Source of the DNA: an uncultured Acidobacteriota bacterium
Lineage (GTDB): Bacteria > Acidobacteriota > Terriglobia > Bryobacterales > Bryobacteraceae
Reading direction: 5' to 3'
Assembly (NCBI GenBank): GCA_902825945.1
Contig: CADECY010000089.1
Span: forward strand, 1-39,846
DNA: 39,846 nt
Below the pieces are notes generated by a model that made no database searches, was not told the DNA's origin, and worked only from the letters and a program-made list of their open reading frames with translations. Positions 24,650-31,213 of this stretch are shown piece by piece. A program made the translations under genes and the position numbers. The stretch's first letter is position 1. The number at the start of each line of letters is the position of its first letter.

Positions 24650-25948
24650 CTAGCCGATCAACTTTTCGAGACGAGTCCCGCGCAGAACCATGGTCTGATT
24701 CCGCTCGGGTCCGGTCGAGACGCAGCCGACTTCGACTCCGGTCCGCTCCTGCAGAAAGCTGACGTAGTTTTTCGCGGCGAGCGGAAGATCCTGGTAGCGC
24801 TTCGCGCCGTGGGTCGATGACATCCAGCCGGGCACAGTCTCGTACACGGCTTCCACGCGAGCGAGATCCTCGACGCGTGGCGGCATGTCCTCGATGAGTT
24901 CTCCGTCGATCTTGTACGCCACGCAGACCTTGATCTCCTCGATCTCGTCAAGTACGTCGAGCTTGGTGACGATCAAGCTGTCGAATCCGTTCACCGCGGC
25001 CGTGTACTTGAGCAGCGGCACATCGAACCAGCCGCAGCGGCGCGGACGTCCGGTGACCGATCCGAACTCGTTGCCAGCCTTGCGAATCCGGTCGCCGTAG
25101 GAGTCGAGCGATTCCGACGGGAAGGGTCCACCGCCGACGCGGGTGATGTAAGCTTTCGAAACTCCGATGATGCCGTTGATGCGAGTGGGGGCAAGCCCGG
25201 TACCAGTGCAGGCCCCGCCGGCAGCCGCGCTCGAACTGGTAACGAACGGATAGGTGCCGTGGTCGATGTCGAGCATTGTTCCCTGGGCGCCCTCGAGCAT
25301 CACGCGTTTCCCCGCACGTACCGCGTCATTGAGCAGCACCGCGGTGTCGCGAACCATCGGCTTGATCCGTCCGGCGAGTTCCTGGTAGCGTTCGAGCACA
25401 TCGTCGTCCTGCGTGGTGATGCCGAAGGCGCGCGCCACGGCCTGCTTGTCGCGGCGCAGCGCGGGATAGGCTTGGGCGAAGGCTTTCGGGTCGATGAAGT
25501 CGGCGATGCGGATGCCGCGGCGTCCGATCTTGTCTTCATAGGCAGGCCCGATGCCGCGCGCGGTGGTGCCGATCTTGACGCGATCGGGCGAATCCTCGGA
25601 GATCTTTTCGACGAGGCGATGGTACGGCAGAATCACATGCGCGCGATTGCTGATCGCAAGTTGAGTCCGCACGTCGATACCGACTCTCTCGAGCGTCTCG
25701 ATCTCCTCCATCAGCGCGGCCGGATCGACCACGACGCCATTGCCGATGACGGCGAGCTTGCCCGGCCGGAGAATTCCGCTCGGAATCAGCTTGAGGACGT
25801 ACTTGTTGCTTCCGATGTAGACCGTGTGGCCAGCGTTGTGGCCACCCTGGTATCGCGCGACGATGTCGAACCGTTCGGAAAAAAGATCGACGATCTTGCC
25901 CTTGCCCTCGTCGCCCCATTGAGCCCCGAGGACGATAATGTTGCTCAT
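24650..25948 (-). CDS. purA: Adenylosuccinate synthetase PurA
   Basis: A 432-aa enzyme converting IMP to adenylosuccinate with GTP and aspartate. The start MSNIIVLGAQWGDEGKGKIVD contains the GDEGKGK loop with the catalytic Asp. GGHNAGHTV carries the catalytic His. IGTTARGIGPAYEDK, LEGAQGTMLDIDHGTYPFVTSS and the Asp-binding RTG-containing C-terminal part also match. The length is normal. The start is at 25948; TACAAT lies 15 nt upstream on the minus strand, a possible -10 giving a very short leader. galE follows in the same operon. Confidence 0.97.
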   Translation of the reverse strand: MSNIIVLGAQWGDEGKGKIVDLFSERFDIVARYQGGHNAGHTVYIGSNKYVLKLIPSGILRPGKLAVIGNGVVVDPAALMEEIETLERVGIDVRTQLAISNRAHVILPYHRLVEKISEDSPDRVKIGTTARGIGPAYEDKIGRRGIRIADFIDPKAFAQAYPALRRDKQAVARAFGITTQDDDVLERYQELAGRIKPMVRDTAVLLNDAVRAGKRVMLEGAQGTMLDIDHGTYPFVTSSSAAAGGACTGTGLAPTRINGIIGVSKAYITRVGGGPFPSESLDSYGDRIRKAGNEFGSVTGRPRRCGWFDVPLLKYTAAVNGFDSLIVTKLDVLDEIEEIKVCVAYKIDGELIEDMPPRVEDLARVEAVYETVPGWMSSTHGAKRYQDLPLAAKNYVSFLQERTGVEVGCVSTGPERNQTMVLRGTRLEKLIG

Positions 25949-26055
25949 AGAACCAAACTGACGATTGTAGCGCAGGGGCACCGGCGAGCCCGGCGGAAGA
26001 CTGTGATAACCTCATGAATTCCCCGCGCCGCGAGCGGGCCGATCGAGGAGGAAGG

Positions 26056-27528
26056 ATGACACCAGCCATGGCTGAAGCCAACTCCGGACTATTCCGGAAG
26101 AAGTCTCTGAAGTCGCTGTTGAAGCAGGCCGATGACGGAGGCCATGGACTGAAGCGCACGCTCGACGCCAGGGCGCTCATCGCGCTCGGCATTGGCGCGA
26201 TCATCGGCGCCGGACTCTTCGTGAGAACCGCCGCGGCATCCGCCGAAGCCGCTGGACCCGCGGTGACGCTCTCGTTCCTGGTGGCGGCGATCGGCTGTGC
26301 TTTCGCTGGATTGTGCTACGCCGAATTCGCGGCGATGATTCCGATCGCGGGCAGCGCCTATACGTATGCCTACGCAACGATGGGAGAATTCGTCGCCTGG
26401 ACGATCGGCTGGGCATTGGTCCTCGAATACGCGCTGGGTGCGGCCACGGTGGCGATCGCCTGGTCGGAGTACTTGAACAATCTGCTCGGCGGCGCGATTC
26501 CATTCGCATGGTGTCATTCGCCGATGGAATCATCTCCCGACGGCGTCGCTGGCATCATGAACTTCCCCGCGGTGGTGATCCTGCTGTTATTGACGGCACT
26601 GCTCATCAAGGGAACGAGCGAATCGGCGAATGTGAATGCGGTCATCGTGTTCATCAAGGTGTCGATCGTTTTGGTCTTCATCGCGATCGGCTGGGGCTTC
26701 GTGAATCCGGCCAATCACGTTCCGTACATGATTCCCGAAGGCGTAGCCGGACATGAAGGCGTCTTCCGGCACGGCTGGGGCGGCGTGCTGGGCGGTGCGG
26801 GAATCGTCTTCTTCGCTTTCATCGGATTCGACGCGGTGTCGACGGCGGCTCAGGAAGCCAAGAATCCATCGAAGGACATGCCAATCGGCATTCTCGGCTC
26901 GCTCGCGGTTTGCACGGTGCTATACGTGCTGTTCGCGCACGTGTTGACCGGTGTCGCAAACTGGCAGGAGTTCAAGACGGCGGGCAAAGAGGCCTCGGTC
27001 GCCTACGCGATTCAGAAGTACATGCACGGCTACGGGTGGTTGGGCACGTCGGTCACGGTGGCAATTCTCGCGGGCTTCTCGTCGGTGATCCTGGTGATGC
27101 TGCTGGGCCAAAGCCGAGTCTTCTATTCGATGGCCAACGACGGATTGCTGCCCAAGTTGTTCTCCGATCTCCACCCCACCTTCCGGACACCGTACAAGAG
27201 CAACATGGTGCTGTTCGTGTTCGTGGGCCTGTTCGCGGCGTTCATCCCCGGAAGCATGGCTGGCGACCTGACCTCGATCGGAACGCTGTTCGCATTCGTT
27301 TTGGTGAGCATCGGAATCTGGGTGATGCGCCGCACCGATCCGTCGGTGGCGCGACCGTTCAAGACCCCGCTGGTGCCGATCGTTCCGCTTCTGGGTGCGC
27401 TGGTTTGTTCGGCGATGATCATTTCGCTCGACCACCGGACGCAGATCACGGCGCTCGTGTGGATGCTGCTCGGCTTCGTAATCTACTTCCTCTACAGCAG
27501 GGGCAACAGCAAGCTTTCCCAGGGATAG
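26056..27528 (+). CDS. APC-family amino acid permease
   Basis: A 490-aa inner-membrane transporter with about 12-14 hydrophobic helices. The N-terminal FRKKSLKSLLKQADD and LKRTLDARALIALGIGAIIGAGLFV with its unwound-helix GIGAIIGAG motif are typical of the cationic amino acid transporter branch. FIGFDAVSTAAQEAKNPSKDMP is also a family signature. The start is chosen at ATG 26056, after GAGGAGGAAGG; ATG 26068 is an alternative with more usual spacing. It is divergent from purA. A perfect palindrome at 27540-27561 follows the stop. The substrate is unknown. Confidence 0.92.
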   Translation: MTPAMAEANSGLFRKKSLKSLLKQADDGGHGLKRTLDARALIALGIGAIIGAGLFVRTAAASAEAAGPAVTLSFLVAAIGCAFAGLCYAEFAAMIPIAGSAYTYAYATMGEFVAWTIGWALVLEYALGAATVAIAWSEYLNNLLGGAIPFAWCHSPMESSPDGVAGIMNFPAVVILLLLTALLIKGTSESANVNAVIVFIKVSIVLVFIAIGWGFVNPANHVPYMIPEGVAGHEGVFRHGWGGVLGGAGIVFFAFIGFDAVSTAAQEAKNPSKDMPIGILGSLAVCTVLYVLFAHVLTGVANWQEFKTAGKEASVAYAIQKYMHGYGWLGTSVTVAILAGFSSVILVMLLGQSRVFYSMANDGLLPKLFSDLHPTFRTPYKSNMVLFVFVGLFAAFIPGSMAGDLTSIGTLFAFVLVSIGIWVMRRTDPSVARPFKTPLVPIVPLLGALVCSAMIISLDHRTQITALVWMLLGFVIYFLYSRGNSKLSQG

Positions 27529-27539
27529 GCGAGGTTGTG

Positions 27540-27561
27540 AATCCGCGCGATCGCGCGGATT
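27540..27561 (+). terminator. Perfect 22-bp palindrome after permease gene
   Basis: Every base from 27540 to 27561 is part of a perfect dyad (AATCCGCGCG and its complement, joined by AT), 11 bp past the permease stop. It contains GCGATCGC. It may act as a bidirectional hairpin; no U-tract is seen. Confidence 0.5.
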
Positions 27562-27837
27562 TGCAAAGATGAGTATCGGGTTCAACGAGCCCTTCCTCCA
27601 GGCGCGCCGGGCGGCACCGATTGGTGACTCGCCCCGGGCGATCGCGGCGTGTCTGGCGCATTGGGCCCGCTACTCCGAGAGCGGATTGGCGCGGGTGGAC
27701 CATACCTCCGTGCCAGCAAAGAACACCTCCGTGCCAGCAAAGAACTTGGTTGTGGCCGATTTGACCAAAGCCGGAGTCCAGGTACGGGAAGTTTTTCTCG
27801 AAGACACGGACTTGGCGCCGCAACTGGGTTGACCTCG
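27562..27837. other. Region without a supported gene
   Basis: An open frame of 87 codons runs from 27569 to 27832 on the plus strand, but it has no ribosome binding site, no recognisable domain and lies directly before the broken TPR gene. It may be the degraded start of that gene. It contains the 21-bp duplication at 27705-27745. Confidence 0.4.
27705..27745. repeat. Direct duplication of a 21-bp unit
   Basis: CCTCCGTGCCAGCAAAGAAC occurs twice in tandem with period 21 (27705 and 27726), giving TSVPAKN twice in the plus-strand frame. It looks like a replication-slippage duplication within decaying sequence. Confidence 0.8.
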
Positions 27838-28976
27838 TCGATTCGCGCCGCGCGAAGCGAGGGCGAAGTCCCCCGGCTCATCTCGATCGACTGGTGGCGT
27901 CTGCGGCCAGGAATCACCCCAGGCATCAGGATCTCAACGGTGCGGCCCAGTTGCTCAATCTACATCGGGAGGCCTTCGCGGAGGCGGCGGGAACCAGGTC
28001 TGGTGGATGTCGCCGGCTCTCCGGAACCCGGTCGTCTTCGCGGCACCCGATCTCGATAGTTGGTTCGTGCAAGAGCTCTCGATCGAGGAGTCGCGGCCAG
28101 AGGGCCAGCAGTTCTTCGCCGGCCTTTCGATCTCCCTGCACCGGTGGGGCCGGCCGGATGAGGCGGTCCGAGCCGCGAAGGAGGGCTGTCGTGGGCCGAG
28201 AGCCGGGCCGGCAGCGACTCGACGGCGATACTCGACCTCGCGGAGGCCTGAGAAACCCTCGATGAAGCGCTACACTTTGCGAGTGGGCTCACCGAAGCAG
28301 CCGCCGCTCTCGAACGGGGCGTCGCGCTCACGCGTGAGGTCTCCGGCGGCGCGTCAGGAGACCCGGAACTGGTCCGCGCACTGGCGGCGGCGTTGACCCG
28401 GCAAGCGGACTTCCTCCTGAAGGCAGGTCCAGTCGAACAGGCTGTCGAACCATCCGAGGAGGCTCTGGGCTACGTCAGAAACTGACGGTGGACGAACCGG
28501 GACGGCCCGCAACTCGCCGCGAATTCGCGCAGGCATCGAACCAAATGGGGCTGATTCTCCAGGCCCTCGACGAGCCCCAGCGCGCAATCGAGTTCCACAC
28601 CGAGGCTCTCCACGTTGCCCGGGAGGCCGCCGAACAGGCACCCAGCCGCTTCGACTTGCGTTTCGACACCGCCTTGCTTCACCTCAATCTCGGAGCCGCT
28701 CTAGTAGCGGACTCGGGCCAAACCAAGCGCGCGCGGCGCGAGTACGAGGAGTCTCTGCGCGTTGCCAGGGAACTGGCCCGGAAGGACCCGGACCGCGCGG
28801 AAGTGCGCGCGCATGTCTGCAACACGCTCATGCGCATGCCGCCGGTCGAGAATCTCGAGAAAGCTCTGGAAATCGCGGAGGATCTGTCGCGGGCCGGACG
28901 CGTGGATCCGGCCTCGGCCCACGTGATCGCGGCAATACGCGAAAAGCTGAGCGAGCAGGCATCCCAGCCCGCCTGA
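27838..28976 (+). pseudogene. Broken TPR-repeat protein gene
   Basis: Helix-repeat sequence continues on the plus strand but jumps between all three frames. One frame gives NGAAQLLNLHREAFAEAAG (near 27925-27980). A second gives FFAGLSISLHRWGRPDEAV (near 28110-28165). A third gives GSDSTAILDLAEA, an in-frame TGA at 28249-28251, then ETLDEALHFASGLTEAAAAL and ADFLLKAGPVEQAVEPSEEA to a TGA at 28483. The first frame then carries a clean TPR tail from 28488. The joined product would resemble the TPR arrays that follow kinase or signalling domains in Acidobacteria. At least three frameshifts and one stop are needed, so decay is more likely than sequencing error. Confidence 0.7.
28488..28976 (+). CDS. 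TPR protein fragment (surviving 3' end of broken gene)
   Basis: An intact frame of 162 codons from GTG 28488. It shows TPR-like helices: FAQASNQMGLILQALDEPQR followed by AIEFHTEALHVAREAAEQ, then LHLNLGAALV and KRARREYEESLRVARELARK. The sequence joins smoothly to the upstream frame if one base is shifted at about 28480, so it is best read as the C-terminal remnant of the pseudogene. No Shine-Dalgarno is apparent. Whether it is translated alone is unknown. Confidence 0.5.
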   Translation: MDEPGRPATRREFAQASNQMGLILQALDEPQRAIEFHTEALHVAREAAEQAPSRFDLRFDTALLHLNLGAALVADSGQTKRARREYEESLRVARELARKDPDRAEVRAHVCNTLMRMPPVENLEKALEIAEDLSRAGRVDPASAHVIAAIREKLSEQASQPA

Positions 28977-29001
28977 TTGTTGCTAGGATCATAGGACGTC
29001 C

Positions 29002-29502
29002 ATGGTACGGCTCCAACCTTTCCTCGAATCCTGGCAGGCCGCCCGGCGCGACGCCGCGACCGCGGTCACCGACATGCCCGAGGCGGATCTCGACTTCCGG
29101 CCCACTCCTGAGCTGATGCCCTTTCGCGAGATCGCGGTGCATGTCCTCAATGCAGGACACGGATTGGTGTCGCTTTTGCTCGATGGCGTCGATAATATTG
29201 CTACCCCGGACTTCCGCGACAGGCTGAGGGCTCACTCCATCGACACCGCCGGGCTGACGGGCGCGGAGTTGGCTGCGCGGATGAATGAGACTCTCACCTC
29301 CGATTTGGCCGCCCTGTCGGGCCGGGACAGCGCGTTTTTCGGAGGAGTGATCACCAAGTTCGACGGTACTTCGGTCACGCGCCTCGAGATGCTCCAGTTC
29401 GTCAAAGAACACGAATTGACGCACCGGTCACAATTGTTCCTGTACCTGCGGCTGAAGGGGATCGTTCCGCCTACCACCCGCAGGCGGCTCGCGAAAAAAT
29501 AA
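29002..29502 (+). CDS. DinB-like four-helix protein
   Basis: A 166-aa protein of the DinB/YfiT-like superfamily. It is mostly helical, with candidate metal-binding histidines in REIAVHVLNAGHG and VKEHELTHRSQLFLYLRLKG, the latter being the family hallmark. Such proteins are thought to be metal-dependent and often act in thiol or stress chemistry, but functions are mostly unproven. It is cytoplasmic. The start at ATG 29002 lacks a clear Shine-Dalgarno. It ends 17 nt before the promoter of the LysW-like operon. Confidence 0.87.
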   Translation: MVRLQPFLESWQAARRDAATAVTDMPEADLDFRPTPELMPFREIAVHVLNAGHGLVSLLLDGVDNIATPDFRDRLRAHSIDTAGLTGAELAARMNETLTSDLAALSGRDSAFFGGVITKFDGTSVTRLEMLQFVKEHELTHRSQLFLYLRLKGIVPPTTRRRLAKK

Positions 29503-29519
29503 TTTTGCGGTATCGGGTC

Positions 29520-29547
29520 TTGCTTTTCCCGTGTAGTCTTGTATAAA
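29520..29547 (+). promoter_or_regulatory. Promoter of the LysW-like operon
   Basis: TTGCTT (29520-29525), a 16-nt spacer and TATAAA (29542-29547) fit a sigma-70-type promoter. Transcription near 29554 would give a leader of about 84 nt ending in AGGAGG (29624-29629), 8 nt before ATG 29638. The leader is GC-rich with no riboswitch I recognise. Confidence 0.65.
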
Positions 29548-29637
29548 GAAATTTGCGCAGTCAGTGACAAGGCCCAGAGAGAGGGGTGGCGGAAAGGGTG
29601 TTCGCCGTGCCCTCCGGGTCGAGAGGAGGCAAAGAGA

Positions 29638-29871
29638 ATGGTTGAGTGTCCCCTGTGTAACGCAGACATCGATGTCGAGGAAGACGAACTCGATGAAGGC
29701 GATACGCTTTCATGCGATGAGTGCGGAGCGACAATGACGGTCGCCGGTTTGGATCCCCTCGAACTCGAGGCCGACGACGAAGATGACGTCGATGAAGACG
29801 ATGAGGACTTCTTCGACGAGGAAGATGAAGACGATGAGGACGAGGAAGAAGACGAAGAAGAAGACTGGTAG
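29638..29871 (+). CDS. LysW-like zinc-ribbon protein with acidic tail
   Basis: A 77-aa acidic protein. Residues 1-43 match LysW, the amino-group carrier of lysine/arginine synthesis: zinc ribbon C4-x2-C7 and C26-x2-C29, then MTVAGLDPLELE. LysW proteins end EDWGE, and the final Glu is the acceptor. Here a run of about 30 Asp/Glu ends in EEDW and stops, so the acceptor Gly-Glu is absent. No lysX, argX or other partner genes are nearby. A carrier role therefore looks impossible in the usual way; metal binding, a chaperone-like or DNA-mimic role are guesses. Its tail overlaps the next gene by 38 nt in another frame. Confidence 0.88.
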   Translation: MVECPLCNADIDVEEDELDEGDTLSCDECGATMTVAGLDPLELEADDEDDVDEDDEDFFDEEDEDDEDEEEDEEEDW

Positions 29872-30253
29872 ACTCCTTCCCGCATTGGCGGTGGCGCTTC
29901 TGCTGATGTTGGCGGCGTTCTCCGCCCTCGCGAAGGAGAAGCCCAAGGACAAGAAGAAGGTCGCTCCCGCCGCGGCGCTGGTGGCGGGTACCGTGTTTCG
30001 CGATGCCGGTTTCGCGCTTCCGGGGGCCGAAGTGGTGGCCACGCCGGATCCTCCCCAGGGAAAGAAGCAGTGGAAGACCACCGGCAACGCGCGAGGCGAG
30101 TTCTTCCTGCGGCTGCCCGCCGGCCCGGCCAGCTATACTGTAGTTGTCCGGGCAAACGGCTTCCGGCCCCAGGAAAAGAAAGTCACCATTGCCGCTGACG
30201 AACGGCTGGATTTCAATTTCCTCTTGGAGCCGGGCGGGGAGAACGCGAAATGA
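29834..30253 (+). CDS. Secreted carboxypeptidase-regulatory-like protein
   Basis: A 139-aa exported protein. The n-region MRTRKKTKKKTGR is very basic, the core PALAVALLLMLAAF hydrophobic, and ALA-KEK a likely cleavage site. The mature part is one beta-sandwich of the carboxypeptidase regulatory-like (CarboxypepD_reg) kind: AGTVFRDAGFALPGAEVVA, GEFFLRLPAGPASYTVVV and LDFNFLLEP. The start is ATG 29834, with GAGGAAG 9 nt upstream; ATG 29825 is possible. The first 38 nt lie inside the LysW-like gene, whose Asp/Glu codons read here as Lys/Arg/Thr. It overlaps the next gene by ATGA. Confidence 0.82.
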   Translation: MRTRKKTKKKTGRLLPALAVALLLMLAAFSALAKEKPKDKKKVAPAAALVAGTVFRDAGFALPGAEVVATPDPPQGKKQWKTTGNARGEFFLRLPAGPASYTVVVRANGFRPQEKKVTIAADERLDFNFLLEPGGENAK

Positions 30254-30687
30254 AATTACGGGTCCTGGTCTCTGTTTTGGCGATTGCGGCGTGCCAGTGG
30301 GCACAGCAGTCGAACCCTACTCCTCCGCCACAGGGCGCCCGGCGCGATCCGGGATTGTTCCGAGGCGAGAAGCCCCAGAAGGGCGATGAGAACGTCCGCA
30401 GCCTGGCCGGCACCGTCCGCAACTCCAAGGACGAACCGGTGGACGGCGCCGTGGTGCAAATCAAGGACACCAAAAGTCTGAAGGTCCGTTCGTTCATTAC
30501 CCAGGCGGACGGCAACTACCGCTTCAACAGCCTGAGCACGAACGCCGACTACGAGATCAAGGCGCGATTCAGGGACACCGAAAGCGAACTCAAGACGCTG
30601 AGTGTCTACGACAGCCGCAAGAGCGCCGTGATCAATCTGCGTTTGCAGACCAAACAGGAACGCGAAAAAGAGAAATCCGAGCAGTGA
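30250..30687 (+). CDS. Secreted carboxypeptidase-regulatory-like protein
   Basis: A 145-aa exported protein. The signal peptide KLRVLVSVLAIAACQWAQ is followed by a Pro/Arg-rich linker (about 20-50) and one carboxypeptidase-regulatory-like beta-sandwich: LAGTVRNSKDEPVDGAVVQI, then ADGNYRFNSLSTNADYEI and SAVINLRL. The charged tail KQEREKEKSEQ is long. The 'AAC' could be a lipobox, making it a lipoprotein. It is a paralogue of the gene before it and coupled on both sides (ATGA at 30250, GTGA at 30684). Such single domains often serve in protein binding at the cell surface. Confidence 0.85.
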   Translation: MKLRVLVSVLAIAACQWAQQSNPTPPPQGARRDPGLFRGEKPQKGDENVRSLAGTVRNSKDEPVDGAVVQIKDTKSLKVRSFITQADGNYRFNSLSTNADYEIKARFRDTESELKTLSVYDSRKSAVINLRLQTKQEREKEKSEQ

Positions 30688-31184
30688 TCGCGCTGGCTGC
30701 TGCGTTGGCGCTGGCTCCCGGCTTCGGCGAGTTCGTCCTGCGCGATCTCACCGGAAGGGAAACCACCATTCGGGCGGCCGATGCGAAAGTCACCGCCGTC
30801 ATCTTCATCTCCACGGTCTGCCCGGTCTCGCAGGAATACGAGCGGCGTTACGCGGTTCTGTTTGAAACGTTCGCGCCACTCGGTGCGCGGTTCGCCTTCG
30901 TTTACTCCAACCGGAACGAACCCCTTCCGGAAATCCGCAGGCATGCCGCCGGGCTTACCCTCCCCGTCTATCAGGACGAAGGCCAGCGCGCCGCCGATCG
31001 GTTCGAGGCGGCAGTCACCCCCTCGGCGGTGCTGGTGAATGCGAGGGGCGAGGTGGTCTACCGCGGCCGCATCGACGACGCCGCCAATCCGGCGCGAGTC
31101 AAGGACCGGTCCCTCGAAAACGCGATTCGCGCCGTGCTCGCGGGCAAGCGAGTCACGGTCCCGGAGACGAAAGCGTTCGGCTGA
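30684..31184 (+). CDS. Thioredoxin-fold redoxin with one cysteine
   Basis: A 166-aa protein with a short hydrophobic N-terminus (probable signal peptide MIALAAALALAPG) and a thioredoxin-like fold: EFVLRDLTGRETTIR, VTAVIFISTVCPVSQEYERRY, then RFAFVYSNRNEPLPEI and VTPSAVLVNARGEVVYRGRI with the cis-Pro loop. C46 (CPVS) is the only cysteine, so it cannot form a CXXC dithiol; a peroxiredoxin-like or one-Cys role is possible. The start is GTG 30684, overlapping the previous stop. It is the last gene of the LysW-like operon and convergent with the DUF885 gene. Confidence 0.85.
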   Translation: MIALAAALALAPGFGEFVLRDLTGRETTIRAADAKVTAVIFISTVCPVSQEYERRYAVLFETFAPLGARFAFVYSNRNEPLPEIRRHAAGLTLPVYQDEGQRAADRFEAAVTPSAVLVNARGEVVYRGRIDDAANPARVKDRSLENAIRAVLAGKRVTVPETKAFG

Positions 31185-31213
31185 ACGGTGAAGCGCGGGC
31201 GGCGGCCGGCCGC

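Noticed and set aside
29539..29637. Longer start for the LysW-like protein
   Set aside because: ATG 29638 has an ideal AGGAGG and matches LysW starts (MVECPLC); the upstream part lies in the leader.
29638..29871. Single-base frameshift hiding a normal LysW EDWGE end
   Set aside because: Neither adding nor removing one base after the Trp codon yields Gly-Glu-stop, and the following gene's frame would be broken.
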